Below are positions 24,126-35,851 of a stretch of DNA of 40,514 nucleotides, piece by piece. A model generated the notes under the pieces. The model worked only from the letters and a program-made list of their open reading frames with translations. It had not been told where the DNA came from and searched no databases. Position numbers and translations under genes: made by a program. Source of the DNA: Planctomycetota bacterium (GTDB lineage: Bacteria > Planctomycetota > Planctomycetia > Planctomycetales > Planctomycetaceae); the NCBI GenBank assembly GCA_027618475.1, contig JAQCEJ010000045.1:1-40514 (forward strand). Reading direction: 5' to 3'. Numbering within the stretch: position 1 is the first letter of the stretch; every line of letters begins with the position of its first letter.

Positions 24126-26273
24126 ATGGTGCAACAAAAATCGCTCTACGAAAAACTGAGGGAGATGTCGCAGAATTTCTGGTGGAGCTGGCAGCCGGAA
24201 GTCACAAATCTCTTTCGCCAGATCGATCCCGTACGGTGGACGCAGCTCGGGCATAATCCCGTGCTGTTGCTCGATGAGTACACACCAGAAAAGCTCGAAA
24301 AACTGGCGAACGTTTCCGTGTTGCATTCGCGCATCAATCTGGCGTACCGAATGTGGCAGGAGTATATGGAATCCGATCAGACCTGGGGTGCAACGCACAC
24401 CGGTATTCTCGGTCGAAGGCCCGTCGCTTATTTCTCGGCCGAATTCGGCATTCACGAATCCCTTCCCATTTACTCGGGAGGTTTGGGAGTGCTCGCCGGC
24501 GATCATCTCAAGAGTGCGTCTGACCTCGGCGTGCCGCTTGTCGGCATCGGCTTGTTTTACGACGAAGGGTATTTCTCGCAACACATCGATCTCGACGGCT
24601 GGCAACAGGAATCGTACACACGAACTTTGGCATCGAAGCTGCCGTTGCACCCGGTCGTCGATGCCAAAGGGAATCGATTACAGGTCTCGGTCACGACGCG
24701 AACGGGCAAAATTCACGCCCAGATTTGGCGCGTCAATGTCGGACGCACGACGCTGTTTCTACTCGATACCGACGTCACCGATAACTCCGCCGAAGACCGC
24801 GAACTGACCTCGCGATTGTACGGAGGCGATCAGCGCACGCGCATCCGTCAGGAAATCATGCTGGGAATCGGCGGCGTCAAAGCGCTGAATGCGATGGGCA
24901 TTTTTCCCAACGTCATTCACATGAACGAAGGGCATTCGGCGTTCGCTCCGCTCGAAGTGATCCGCATCCGCATGAAAGAAGACGGGCTGACATTCGATGC
25001 CGCGTTGCGCGAGACATCGTCGTCGGGGGTCTTTACCACACATACGCCGGTTCCGGCAGGCCACGATCGCTTTCACTCGGCACTGCTCGAAGAACATGTC
25101 GGCCCGCTGGCTGATGAAATCGGCCTGAATCATAACTCGCTGATGGGAATGGGGCGCGTCGATCCGCAAAACCCCAACGAACCGTTCTGTATGACCGTAC
25201 TGGCATTCAAACTCAGCCGTTATACCAACGCCGTATCCAGTCTGCACGGCTTCGTCAGCCGGCGCATGTGGGCCAGCTTGTGGCCGTGGCGGAGTGAAGA
25301 AGAAATTCCTATCGGCCATATCACGAACGGGGTGCATGTGCCGACCTGGCTCGCCGCACAAATGCGTGTGCTCTACGACCGCGTGCTTCCCAACAACTGG
25401 TTCTTGCGCACCGGTGAACCGGAAGTCTGGGCGGGATTCGAGCAAGTGACCCCCGGCGAACTCTGGGAAACTCACGATGCGCTCAAGAGCCGATTGATTG
25501 CGTATGCCCGGACCCGGATTGCCCGGCAGGCCGAACGGAGGGGAGAATCTGCCGAGACGATCGCACAGATGTCCGGTGCCCTCGATCCTCGTGCGCTGAC
25601 GATTGGATTTGCCCGCCGCTTCGCACCCTACAAGCGAGCCGATTTAATCCTCCGAGACCTCGAATTGTTTGCCGAATTGATGAGTGACGCCTCGCAACCG
25701 ATTCAGTTTCTGTTTGCCGGCAAGGCCCATCCTGCCGACGATCAAGGCAAGCAGATCATTCAACGCATTTACAAACTCACCCAGGAACCTCGATTCAAAG
25801 GGAAGATCGTTCTGCTCGAAGATTACGACATCAATCTCGGACGGCATCTCGTTCAGGGTGTCGACGTCTGGTTGAACAATCCGCGCCGTCCGTTGGAAGC
25901 CTCCGGCACGAGCGGGCAGAAGGTCGTGCTTAACGGCGGCCTCAATTGCTCGATTCTCGACGGCTGGTGGGCCGAAGCCTATGACGGCTCAAACGGCTTC
26001 GGCATCGGCAGCGGCCGAACGCACGTCGATCAAGATGTGCAAGACACCCGCGACGGCGAAAACCTTTACAAAGTCCTGCACGAAGAGGTCATTCCGCTGT
26101 ATTACACACGCGATCGCGACGACCTTCCGCAGGAATGGATCAAACGGATGAAACGGGCCGTCCGCACACTCGGTTGGCGGTTTAATGCCGACCGCATGGT
26201 GATGGACTACGCCAGCACCATGTACGTCCCCGCCGCCGGCGGCCTGTCGTGCAACCTCAAACAGCTCTTGTGA
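24126..26273 (+). CDS. glgP: Alpha-glucan (glycogen) phosphorylase, GT35
   Basis: This 715-residue enzyme degrades glycogen or maltodextrin with phosphate to glucose-1-phosphate. It belongs to the shorter alpha-glucan phosphorylase branch of GT35. Visible blocks are [63 protein letters not shown] and the C-terminal block from [15 protein letters not shown]. Lys599 in GQK is the expected pyridoxal-phosphate lysine. The ATG has GGGAAGG in front. It converges with glgC, with 25 bases between stops. No branching or debranching enzyme is in the window. Confidence 0.93.
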   Translation: MVQQKSLYEKLREMSQNFWWSWQPEVTNLFRQIDPVRWTQLGHNPVLLLDEYTPEKLEKLANVSVLHSRINLAYRMWQEYMESDQTWGATHTGILGRRPVAYFSAEFGIHESLPIYSGGLGVLAGDHLKSASDLGVPLVGIGLFYDEGYFSQHIDLDGWQQESYTRTLASKLPLHPVVDAKGNRLQVSVTTRTGKIHAQIWRVNVGRTTLFLLDTDVTDNSAEDRELTSRLYGGDQRTRIRQEIMLGIGGVKALNAMGIFPNVIHMNEGHSAFAPLEVIRIRMKEDGLTFDAALRETSSSGVFTTHTPVPAGHDRFHSALLEEHVGPLADEIGLNHNSLMGMGRVDPQNPNEPFCMTVLAFKLSRYTNAVSSLHGFVSRRMWASLWPWRSEEEIPIGHITNGVHVPTWLAAQMRVLYDRVLPNNWFLRTGEPEVWAGFEQVTPGELWETHDALKSRLIAYARTRIARQAERRGESAETIAQMSGALDPRALTIGFARRFAPYKRADLILRDLELFAELMSDASQPIQFLFAGKAHPADDQGKQIIQRIYKLTQEPRFKGKIVLLEDYDINLGRHLVQGVDVWLNNPRRPLEASGTSGQKVVLNGGLNCSILDGWWAEAYDGSNGFGIGSGRTHVDQDVQDTRDGENLYKVLHEEVIPLYYTRDRDDLPQEWIKRMKRAVRTLGWRFNADRMVMDYASTMYVPAAGGLSCNLKQLL

Positions 26274-26298
26274 GAATTCGAGCGTCACGATTTCTTGC

Positions 26299-27558
26299 TC
26301 ACGACAACCGCGCGTCGTTTTCGGCGAACCCGTCAATCTGACCGATGACGACGATACCCGAATCGGTGACGGTGAAGCCGTTTGCGCGGTCTTCGTCGAG
26401 GTTATACCCGACCTGAACTCCCTCGGGGAGATGCACTCCTTTATCGATAATCGCCCGTCGCACCTTCGCATGCCGGCCGATGTCGACTCCCTCGAACAAA
26501 ATCGAATCCTGCACGTTCGCCCAACTGTTGACGCGGACATTCGGCGAGAGAATCGACCGTTCGACTCGCCCCCCCGAGATGATGCATCCCGATGAAATCA
26601 CGCTATCGAGTGCCACGCCGACGCGGGGCTCGGGGGCTGCGGCCTGGGCAAACACGAACTTCGGCGGTGGAAACGACGGTTGATACGTCCGAATTTCCCA
26701 CGACCCATCGTACAGGTTGAGCTGCGGCTTGACCGCAATCAGATCCATGTTGGCTTCGTAGTAGGCATCGAGCGTACCGACGTCGCGCCAATACCGGCTG
26801 TCCCCCGTGTTCTTATCCCGAAAGGGAAAGGCCCGAACCAAATGCGTGTCGAGCAACGAGGGTATGATGTTCTTGCCGAAATCGTGTTTGCTGTCGTTCT
26901 TCGTCGCGTCACGGCAGAGTTGATCGAACAGAAAATTCGCCCCGAATACGTAAATGCCCATCGACGCCATGCAGCGCATGGGGTCGTTCGGTATCGAAAA
27001 CGGCTCGGTCGGCTTCTCGTCGAAGCGAATCACTCGCCGATCTTCGTCGATCTGAATCACGCCGAACTGCGTTCCTTCGTGCAGGTCGACGGGAATGCAG
27101 CCGATGGTCGCATCGGCTCCTGACGCGATGTGGTCGTCGATCATTTCGGAATAATCCATCTTGTAGATGTGATCGCCCGAAAGAATGATGACGTATTCCG
27201 GCCGTGTTTTTTCAATCGTATAAATGTTCTGATAGACGGCATCGGCCGTCCCTTGATACCAGTGTTCGTCGATCCGCTGCTGCGGCGGTAAGACATCGAT
27301 GAATTCATCGAGTTCGCGGCACAAAAATCGCCAGCCGAGGTTGATATGACGATCGAGACTCGCCGCCTTGTACTGCGTGAGCACCAGTATTTTCCGCAGA
27401 CCGCTGTTGATGCAGTTCGACAGGGTAAAGTCGATGATGCGGTAAATGCCACCGAACGGGACGGCCGGTTTCGCCCGATCGCGCGTCAGCGGTTCGAGAC
27501 GAACCCCTTTTCCACCGGCGAGAATCAGTGCCAGTACACGAGTTTTCCGAGAATCCAC
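26299..27558 (-). CDS. glgC: Glucose-1-phosphate adenylyltransferase
   Basis: This 419-residue enzyme makes ADP-glucose from glucose-1-phosphate and ATP, the committed step of glycogen synthesis. The nucleotidyltransferase half has LALILAGGKGVRLEPLTRDRAKP, YQGTADAVYQN and ILSGDHIYKMDY; the glucose-phosphate site contains FDEKPTEP. A C-terminal left-handed beta-helix follows. Residues AKPAVPFGGIYRIIDF match the bacterial family. The frame is open to 27723, but the GTG at 27558 is preceded by AAGGA and starts right before the domain, giving the usual length. It is convergent with the phosphorylase gene. Confidence 0.96.
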   Translation of the reverse strand: MDSRKTRVLALILAGGKGVRLEPLTRDRAKPAVPFGGIYRIIDFTLSNCINSGLRKILVLTQYKAASLDRHINLGWRFLCRELDEFIDVLPPQQRIDEHWYQGTADAVYQNIYTIEKTRPEYVIILSGDHIYKMDYSEMIDDHIASGADATIGCIPVDLHEGTQFGVIQIDEDRRVIRFDEKPTEPFSIPNDPMRCMASMGIYVFGANFLFDQLCRDATKNDSKHDFGKNIIPSLLDTHLVRAFPFRDKNTGDSRYWRDVGTLDAYYEANMDLIAVKPQLNLYDGSWEIRTYQPSFPPPKFVFAQAAAPEPRVGVALDSVISSGCIISGGRVERSILSPNVRVNSWANVQDSILFEGVDIGRHAKVRRAIIDKGVHLPEGVQVGYNLDEDRANGFTVTDSGIVVIGQIDGFAENDARLS

Positions 27559-27782
27559 AAGACATTCCTTATTGTATCGGAGATTGGAGACCCAGGATGA
27601 ATGAAGCCGCTGTGACCTCGCAAGATCGGAAATCATAGCAACTCGAACGGCGTTCGTCAGCAACGTGCAGTCCGAAATGGACGCCCCATGATCGAAACGG
27701 TTCACTCCAAATTCACGAGACAACAGGAATAGGTGCTCATGGTAAAAACGGCCATCAAGCCGCGAATGTCATGCTTCGAACG

Positions 27783-29048
27783 TCATCCTCCCATGATTTC
27801 CAACCAGCTCGAAAACGCGAAGAAGGCGAGGATCGCAACGAGAATGAGATTGCTCCACCAGCGATTGCGATACCGGTTTTCGATCTCCTTCGACTGCAGA
27901 TTCAAATACAGCAGCAAGAACGCCAACAATGGTAAAAACGCGGCACCGAAGAGAGCATATGCCTTCTGCACGCGCGAAAATGCAACCCACAATCCCACGC
28001 CGGGGATCGTCGCCAGCAACCACAGGAAGTGCCGGTATCCCGAGACCTGACGAATTTGCTCGGGGGGAAGATTTTCAGCCGAACCGGTCTTGAGGGCATC
28101 GACAAAGAGGTATGGTGCACTCTGCCAGACACCCAACATGCTGCTGAAGACCGCACTCCAGGCCCCGACAAGAAATGCCCACTTCACATAGACCCCGGAG
28201 GGACCAAACGCTGCTTGCAGTTGTTCTCCGAGTTTTACGACCAGCCGTGATCCTCCCCCTTCAACAGTAATACGGCTGCCGATAAGAATCATCGCCATGC
28301 CGAAGAGTGCGGTCATGAAATACCCCGCGGCCAGATCGGCACGACAACTGGAAATTGATTCCGGGCCCTTGCGTCCGACTTCGCGAATCCAGTAACCATA
28401 GCAGAGCAGCGTCACCGTCCCGCCGACGCCGCCGATCACACCGATCGTCCATTGCCGGCCATCGTTATCGAGACTCAGAAACGTCGGCGAGAAGAGTCCC
28501 TGCAAGAACTGACCCCAATCGGGCCTTAGAGCGATCGCCGTCCCAACCGTGGAGACGAACATGACTCCGACGAACAGACTCATCACTTTCTCGAACGATT
28601 CGAACCCCCCCCGATGGACAAGCACCAGCGCGATGAAACTGTGAAGCAGACCGTAGATAATTCGATCGACATCGGGATTGACGAGCGGAAAGAGAGCGTG
28701 CGCCACCACGCCGCAGGCACTCATCAACGCTAAGGCTGTCAGAAACGTCCAGCACGACAGATAGAAGAGGAAGAACACGCGTAAAGGCCGGCCACCCTTT
28801 TGAATCGCGGCTTCGAGCACCGTCTGACCGCTGACAAGTTGATAGCGAGCCAACCCTTCGTTGAGCACGAATTTCAGCAGTGCGCCAAGCGCAACCGCCC
28901 AAAGCGCGATCAGTCCCAGTTTACTGCCGGTGAGTGCTCCCGTGGCCAGATCTCCGGCCCCGACTCCTGTCGCGGCGACGATCAGTCCTGGGCCGATCAC
29001 CAGCAGAAGCTTACTGAAACGCCTGTCACTGTTGGCTGAGTTCATCAT
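27783..29048 (-). CDS. Nramp-related membrane transporter lacking DPGN and MPH motifs
   Basis: This membrane protein of about 421 residues has roughly eleven hydrophobic helices and aligns by pattern with the Nramp family. The first helix reads IGPGLIVAATGVGAGDLATG; classical Nramps have DPGN here, so the metal-binding Asp and Asn are not in place. The sixth-helix region reads GGVGGTVTLLCYGYWIRE, where Mn/Fe transporters have MPH. It therefore probably moves another ion (Mg2+ or Al3+-type relatives exist) or another small substrate. Several starts are possible (29096, 29072, 29048, 29045); I chose 29048, near GGAAG. No metal regulator or operon partner is adjacent. Confidence 0.85.
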   Translation of the reverse strand: MMNSANSDRRFSKLLLVIGPGLIVAATGVGAGDLATGALTGSKLGLIALWAVALGALLKFVLNEGLARYQLVSGQTVLEAAIQKGGRPLRVFFLFYLSCWTFLTALALMSACGVVAHALFPLVNPDVDRIIYGLLHSFIALVLVHRGGFESFEKVMSLFVGVMFVSTVGTAIALRPDWGQFLQGLFSPTFLSLDNDGRQWTIGVIGGVGGTVTLLCYGYWIREVGRKGPESISSCRADLAAGYFMTALFGMAMILIGSRITVEGGGSRLVVKLGEQLQAAFGPSGVYVKWAFLVGAWSAVFSSMLGVWQSAPYLFVDALKTGSAENLPPEQIRQVSGYRHFLWLLATIPGVGLWVAFSRVQKAYALFGAAFLPLLAFLLLYLNLQSKEIENRYRNRWWSNLILVAILAFFAFSSWLEIMGG

Positions 29049-29602
29049 ACTTCCGTTCTGTCGTGTGGACATGGCCGTACGAGAATCGGGCTCCATACTA
29101 TCTACAAGCCGTTTAATAACCCTCTGGACGACGGTTTTTCAGGGCCATTTGACCATTCTTCTATCGCCAACCGGGTTATGAAACCAGTTCTACACACCAT
29201 GTGAAATTACGATGTGCCGCACAAGCGCAACGGGCGTTAAAACAATCAGGATCATCAAATTCTCTGCAAACGCCATCTGTGCAGAATTGAGTAAGATCGG
29301 GTGCAATCGAATTGAGCCATGTTCTCTGTCGTTTCTCGCGCAATCGGGTGGGGAATGACTGCGAACAATCGTTCGCCTGCGTCGATGTTTCCGAGAGAAG
29401 CCTGTCAAAAAACCCATGAGCATTTCGAAAAGGACGTCGATGACTGCGGTTTGCCTCTCTTCACAGAGATTCGAGTTCGAAACAGAAGGGGGGATCCCAC
29501 CAGAACGAATTAATGTAACCTGTTATTATATAAACTGTTGTGGATATTTATCACATCGCGGCACAGAGCAGATCCCCACACGCTGACCTCGGAAGGCGTA
29601 AA
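29049..29602. other. Intergenic region upstream of the transporter, no gene seen
   Basis: This gap separates the minus-strand transporter from plus-strand micro-ORFs. Open frames at 29190-29423 (minus) and 29319-29513 (plus) have no ribosome binding site or recognisable product. The right end is AT-rich, with TTATTATATAAAC at 29523-29535 that could be a -10 region. Confidence 0.45.
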
Positions 29603-29716
29603 ATGAGTGTTGCCGTTCGTCAAAGCCACACTCAACAGGTCATTTGTTCACAACGGAAAGCGTGGCAACGGCTAGTGCAGTGGGATGAATCGGTCGGTTT
29701 TCATCATCAAAACTGA
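29603..29716 (+). CDS. Candidate 37-residue small protein
   Basis: An ATG at 29603 follows GGAAGG by six bases, a better ribosome binding site than most real genes in this window. The frame gives 37 residues, starting MSVAVRQSHTQQVICSQ and containing WQRLVQWDE, with no hydrophobic helix. It is not a known family. It precedes a second micro-ORF by three bases. Confidence 0.4.
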   Translation: MSVAVRQSHTQQVICSQRKAWQRLVQWDESVGFHHQN

Positions 29717-29719
29717 GAA

Positions 29720-29812
29720 ATGTTTCCAGAAAACAACGTCGGCGACGTCGCGGCGACTCCCGACCGACAAAACCGAGGTTTTCTTCGGCAACGAAAAAAA
29801 CTCAAGCTATAG
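29720..29812 (+). CDS. Candidate 30-residue small protein
   Basis: This frame starts three bases after the stop of the 37-residue ORF and encodes MFPENNVGDVAATPDRQNRG followed by a basic tail LRQRKKLKL. It has no own ribosome binding site apart from GAGAA over the upstream stop. It would depend on coupled translation. Chance occurrence is possible. Confidence 0.25.
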   Translation: MFPENNVGDVAATPDRQNRGFLRQRKKLKL

Positions 29813-29907
29813 TTGGCTGTAATGCTCGAAAAATATTTTGACCTCAGACCGTTTCATCACTCTCTGGACTTTGGATTTCAGACCATCATTCGGTTGATCA
29901 ATCCGTG

Positions 29908-29936
29908 TTGACCCGAAATATGAATCAGGTTTAACT
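29908..29936 (+). promoter_or_regulatory. Candidate promoter for the DksA-like gene
   Basis: TTGACC at 29908-29913, a 17-base spacer and TTAACT at 29931-29936 fit a sigma70-type promoter with a good -35 and a weak -10. It lies 34 bases before the DksA-like ATG. Confidence 0.35.
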
Positions 29937-29970
29937 GAACACCGCACGACAGAGTTGAGGACCACGTCCT

Positions 29971-30426
29971 ATGACCCGTAAAGATGCACTACTCAGATTG
30001 CACCAGCGTTTGCTTGCGAAACGCGAGGCACTGCGACAAACATTGGCCGACGAAATGGGTTTGTCGGAACCTGCAAAAACCAGTGGCGGAGACGTCGGTG
30101 ACGAAGCCAACGACGGCGTGCAGGCCGAATTGCATTCGCAGCTCGCAGCGCTTGAAAGCCGAGAACTCCGGCAAATCGAACGCGCCATTGAACTGATTCG
30201 CGAAGGAAATTACGGAAAATGTGAGGGCTGCGGCGGGTCCATTCCGATTGCTCGACTGACCGCACTTCCCTATTCGCTGCAGTGCGTTGCCTGTGCCCAA
30301 CGTCTCGAAGAACGACGCGCTCAAGGCCTTGAAGATGATGCCGACTGGGAGTCGGCTTTCGAATTCGAAGGCCGGTTCAACGAACGGGACATCTCAATCA
30401 GCGATATCGATGTTGATTTCAGCTGA
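29971..30426 (+). CDS. DksA/TraR-type zinc-finger protein
   Basis: This 151-residue protein has an N-terminal helical coil (DALLRLHQRLLAKREALRQTL), then a DksA/TraR C4 zinc finger with Cys84, Cys87, Cys105 and Cys108 in CEGCGGSIPIARLTALP and LQCVAC. A charged C-terminal tail follows. Family members bind the secondary channel of RNA polymerase and alter initiation at stress-regulated promoters. The coiled-coil tip contains EANDGVQAEL and lacks the exact DxxDxA of E. coli DksA, so the effect on polymerase may differ. AGGAC precedes the ATG. The HtrA-like gene follows after 171 bases. Confidence 0.9.
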   Translation: MTRKDALLRLHQRLLAKREALRQTLADEMGLSEPAKTSGGDVGDEANDGVQAELHSQLAALESRELRQIERAIELIREGNYGKCEGCGGSIPIARLTALPYSLQCVACAQRLEERRAQGLEDDADWESAFEFEGRFNERDISISDIDVDFS

Positions 30427-30597
30427 CACTGAACGTCACTTCGATACGAGACAAAGAGCGCGGTTCGTATGAACGATCCGTCCTCTGAAACTCGACTCCA
30501 CATAACAATTCCGTTGAGTGTGAAACCGTCACATTTTTCGTTTCTATCACCATCCGCCGCGTCAGGCTGTTTCCCGAGATACGTCAGGATCACCACG

Positions 30598-32079
<1,482 letters not shown>

Positions 32080-32103
32080 TCTTAACCGCAACAGACCCGA
32101 ACA

Positions 32104-35100
32104 CTACTGCGCCGAAACGGCGGCATTGCCCGGACCTTCTTTCGTTCTGGCTTTGGGAGCACCTGCCATCGCCGTCGCGCTGCCGGGACGGTTCATCAAC
32201 CACAGCAAGACGGGGTTGGCAATGAAGACGGTACTGTAAGTACCGGCGACCATGCCGACGAGCATCGCATAGGCGAAACCGTGAATTCCTTCGCCGCCGA
32301 AGACGTACAGAATAATGACCACGATGGTCGTCGTCACCGAGGTAAGAATCGTTCGCGACAATGTCTGATTGACACTCAGGTTGATCATATCGGCCGTCAA
32401 AGCCGGGTTCTTGCCGCGCACTTCGCGGATACGGTCGAAAATCACGATGGTGTCGTTGAGCGAATACCCGATGATCGTCATCAAAGCCGCGACGATCGTC
32501 ATGTTGAATTTGAAATCGGTGAATCCCAGTGCCTGACCGACGGTTGTACCTCCGAGGTACGATCCTAAGGCGATCATCCCCATCACCACCAGCACGTCGT
32601 GAAAGACCGCGACGATGGCGGCGATACCGAACGTCGCCCGCGAGAAGCGGAACCACAAATACGCCACGACGGCCAAACCGCTTGCGACCATCGCGAGCAA
32701 GGCCGATTCTTTCATTTCGTCGGCGATCGAACTGGCGAAGCTGTTCACTTCATCGAACAGCGGCGTCGATGCCATATCGTCTTGCATCGATTTCAGCGAC
32801 GACTGGAAGTCGGCCTCTTTCAAATCTTGAATCGCGGTCACTTGAACCTGTTTGAATGCCGAAGTCGCCGAACCGGCTCCCGTTGCTGCCGGTTTGCCCT
32901 CTTCCAGGCCGATCACTTCGAATAACGATGAGGGTTCGTCATACACGGCTCCCCCTTCAGATTGGGACAACCGGGTGATCGCCTCGGACAATTGATCGGT
33001 CAGCGTCACGATCTTCACCGGAGAACTGAGATCGATCGTCGTGCGGTGCCCGCCAACAAACTTCGCGGGGGCATCGTCACCGGCGACCGCCGTCGGTTCG
33101 CTGTACGTCATCGTCACACGTCGCAGATGAAATTGTCCATCTTTGAATGCATCGACTACCTGTTCGCGGACGAGGGTCACGTTTTGTTCGGTGGTTCGCA
33201 ACCGATAACGTTCGATCGACTTTCCTTCTCCGGCTTCCCCTTCGATGACCAGCCGTTCGAGTGAAATGTTCATACCCATGGCATTGACGATATGACTGCG
33301 GACATCGTCAAAATTGGCCGATTCTTCGAGTTCGAAGGTGACCATCGTCCCGCCGCTGAAATCGATGTCGAGGTTTTCCTGGCCGCGGGCTCCCAGACCG
33401 GCGAACCCGGCGAGTATCAACAGTATCGAGACCGCGACAAACAGTTTCTGCTTCGAGAGAAAATCGAATTTCGTTTCACCAATAAGCGCTGTGAAATTCA
33501 ACTGCGTGATCCAGCGTTTGCGTTCACCGATTTCGAACAGCAGCCGCCCGAAGACCAGCACCGAGAACAATGTCATCACGATGCCGATAAACAACGTGAC
33601 CGCGAAGCCTTTGACCTGATCGGTTCCGATCAGATACAGAATGACGGCGGTAATCAGCGTGGTGATGTTCGAGTCGATGATCGCCGAAAGCGCTTTGCCG
33701 AAACCATTCTGAATCGTCATGCGCAAGCTTGATCCCCGCGACTGTTCTTCCCGCATACGCTCGTAAATCAGCACGTTGGCATCGACGGCCATACCGATCG
33801 TCAGCACGAGACCGGCCAATCCCGGCAGAGTGAACGTTGCGGCAATGAGAGCCATCGTTCCGAGAATGAGCACAAGATTCATCAGCAGACACAAGTCAGA
33901 AATAAGACCGGCGGTGCGATAATAGAACATCATGAAAAACAAAACGGCAATACCGGAAACGGCTATCGCAAAAATGCCTTTCTGTTGCACGTCGACACCC
34001 AGCGTCGGGCTGATCGTGTTTTCGCTGATCGGCTCGGGCTTGTTGGTCACGGGGTTCTTTGTGAATGGAACCTCCAGCGCCCCGGCGTTGAGAACGTTAA
34101 TGAGTTCGGTAATTTCATCCTGCGTGAAGCGACCCGAGATTTGCCCCTGATCGCTGATCGTCGTCTGAATACGCGGCGCCGAGTGAACTTCGTTGTCGAG
34201 TAAAATCGCAAGGTGCGTGAAAAACTCTTCTGCGTCGGGCCGATTGGCGCTCGTCAACGCCTGAAACAAAAATCCGCCACGCTGATTGAAAGTAAAACCG
34301 ACCGCAGGGGCTCCGTTTTCGTCTTGAGTCGGATACGCCCGTGTCAGGTAACGCCCGGTAATGCGACGGTCTTCATTGGGTTCGACGATCACCAGGACTT
34401 CCTGACCGACTTGTTCACCATCCCGCATAATGGGACGTGTTGCCAGCCGTCCTTCGCCCGATTGAATTTCTTCTCCTGCCACCCGTTTCCAACTCGCGAC
34501 CACGCGGCCGTCTTCACGGACGTCGTCGGCAACATCCTGAGCCGCAGAAATGATGCGTGCATGCCGCTTCTGATTGGCCACGATGGAGAATTCCAGACTC
34601 CCGAGCCGCGTCATTGCGTTTTTCTTCTGCTGCACCAGTTCGGGATCGTCACCGGGAATAATGACTTCGATGCGGTCCATCCCGACCTGCCGCACGGTGA
34701 CTTCTTCGGTCCCCGACGGATTGATACGGCGGATAATCGCGCCAACCATGTTCTGAATCAATTGGCCGTCGATCGGTTTATCGAGCCGTTTTGCTTCTTC
34801 GGCGTCGAGTTGATAGACGAGGTTGGTTCCCCCCGCCAGATCGATGCCGAGGCTGAAACAGTCTTTCCAACTGTTTCCTTTGGCGACCTGATACATCATC
34901 GGGGTCGCGCCCATAAACAAGGCGAAGAACACCAGCGTGAGACGACCAGCGACGTCCTTCAGCTTCAGCATCTTGGCGACCAGCGTTCCCAAAATGAACG
35001 GCACCACAAACACCAGCAGGGCGAACACCAGCAACAACGTTCCCGACGATGAAGCGGTCTGGGCAACTTGCTCTACTGCTGCACCTGCCGCGGCGGAACC

Positions 35101-35145
35101 GTCTTGAGCCAGCAATGCCCATGGGGAAAATGACAAGTTCAACAT
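32104..35145 (-). CDS. secDF: Protein translocase subunit SecDF (fused SecD-SecF)
   Basis: This 1013-residue membrane protein fuses SecD and SecF, which use the proton gradient to help pull secreted proteins through SecYEG. The SecD half has LGIDLAGGTNLVYQL near residue 100, a large periplasmic part, and VLTIGMAVDANVLIYERMREE in the membrane core. The SecF half begins near residue 555; it has NLDIDFSGGTMVTFELEE and IGYSLNDTIVIFDRIRE. About twelve transmembrane helices are expected. An extra N-terminal hydrophobic stretch precedes the SecD core. AAGGATCG lies before the ATG. It is last in the tgt-yajC-secDF order, 132 bases after yajC. Confidence 0.97.
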   Translation of the reverse strand: MLNLSFSPWALLAQDGSAAAGAAVEQVAQTASSSGTLLLVFALLVFVVPFILGTLVAKMLKLKDVAGRLTLVFFALFMGATPMMYQVAKGNSWKDCFSLGIDLAGGTNLVYQLDAEEAKRLDKPIDGQLIQNMVGAIIRRINPSGTEEVTVRQVGMDRIEVIIPGDDPELVQQKKNAMTRLGSLEFSIVANQKRHARIISAAQDVADDVREDGRVVASWKRVAGEEIQSGEGRLATRPIMRDGEQVGQEVLVIVEPNEDRRITGRYLTRAYPTQDENGAPAVGFTFNQRGGFLFQALTSANRPDAEEFFTHLAILLDNEVHSAPRIQTTISDQGQISGRFTQDEITELINVLNAGALEVPFTKNPVTNKPEPISENTISPTLGVDVQQKGIFAIAVSGIAVLFFMMFYYRTAGLISDLCLLMNLVLILGTMALIAATFTLPGLAGLVLTIGMAVDANVLIYERMREEQSRGSSLRMTIQNGFGKALSAIIDSNITTLITAVILYLIGTDQVKGFAVTLFIGIVMTLFSVLVFGRLLFEIGERKRWITQLNFTALIGETKFDFLSKQKLFVAVSILLILAGFAGLGARGQENLDIDFSGGTMVTFELEESANFDDVRSHIVNAMGMNISLERLVIEGEAGEGKSIERYRLRTTEQNVTLVREQVVDAFKDGQFHLRRVTMTYSEPTAVAGDDAPAKFVGGHRTTIDLSSPVKIVTLTDQLSEAITRLSQSEGGAVYDEPSSLFEVIGLEEGKPAATGAGSATSAFKQVQVTAIQDLKEADFQSSLKSMQDDMASTPLFDEVNSFASSIADEMKESALLAMVASGLAVVAYLWFRFSRATFGIAAIVAVFHDVLVVMGMIALGSYLGGTTVGQALGFTDFKFNMTIVAALMTIIGYSLNDTIVIFDRIREVRGKNPALTADMINLSVNQTLSRTILTSVTTTIVVIILYVFGGEGIHGFAYAMLVGMVAGTYSTVFIANPVLLWLMNRPGSATAMAGAPKARTKEGPGNAAVSAQ

Positions 35146-35277
35146 AAAAAATCGATCCTTTGGTTTCGACCCTACACGATTCGAGACGATTCTCGAATCA
35201 AACTCTTCAATACCGTTTTCTGTTTCCGTGCGAATTGTATTTCATCGGTGAAAAATTCATCAATTGCAGTTTGATGT

Positions 35278-35640
35278 CTATTTTTCAGCGGTGGGTTTTT
35301 CTGGCTCTTTCAAGACCGATTCGATGCTGCGACGCTGCACGCGAATGCGCGTGTTGTCGTCGACTTTCAGCGTCACTTCCTTGCCATCGGCACTGATGTT
35401 GGCGACCGTTCCCAGAATCCCGCCGATCGTCACCACCGGATCATTCTTCTTCAGCGAATTGAGCAATTCATCCCGGCGTTTGCGATCGCGACTTTGCGGT
35501 CTGAGAATCAGAAAATACCACAGCGCGACAATCATCATCAGGGGATACATCATATCGATAATCGACGGGCCGACCGGAGGATTTCCGGCGGGAGGCGGAT
35601 CGGCAGCCAACAGATTCAAAAACAATCCCCAATCCCACAT
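35278..35640 (-). CDS. yajC: Preprotein translocase accessory subunit YajC
   Basis: This 120-residue protein has one transmembrane helix (MMYPLMMIVALWYFLILRPQ) followed by the YajC signature RRDELLNSLKKNDPVVTIGGILGTV and a small beta domain. The N-terminus has an unusual Pro-rich stretch before the helix. YajC associates with SecDF in the membrane. AAAGGATAACAC precedes the ATG. It lies between tgt and secDF, as in many bacteria. Confidence 0.96.
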   Translation of the reverse strand: MWDWGLFLNLLAADPPPAGNPPVGPSIIDMMYPLMMIVALWYFLILRPQSRDRKRRDELLNSLKKNDPVVTIGGILGTVANISADGKEVTLKVDDNTRIRVQRRSIESVLKEPEKPTAEK

Positions 35641-35851
35641 GTGTTATCCTTTGAACAGACGCCGTGTCCGTCGATGGTTAAGGCCTTTGACAACGAGCTT
35701 TAACTCATTGTGGTTCTTCGAGTAAATATCAATTTTTCCGCGGCGATCGTGCGCACAACGCGAGACAAGCCTTGCGAGTCGGAGATCGGCTTCCGTACAC
35801 CCGTTTTGGGGATGTTTGCCCACTCAATCGCCATGAAACGAAACGGATATA
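35641..35851 (-). other. Gap between tgt and yajC
   Basis: These 211 bases contain no supported gene. The gap is larger than usual for an operon, so yajC-secDF may have its own promoter here. No clear hexamers were found. Confidence 0.35.

Noticed and set aside
34213-35052. 279-codon plus-strand frame
   Set aside because: Antisense of secDF, with no recognisable domain.
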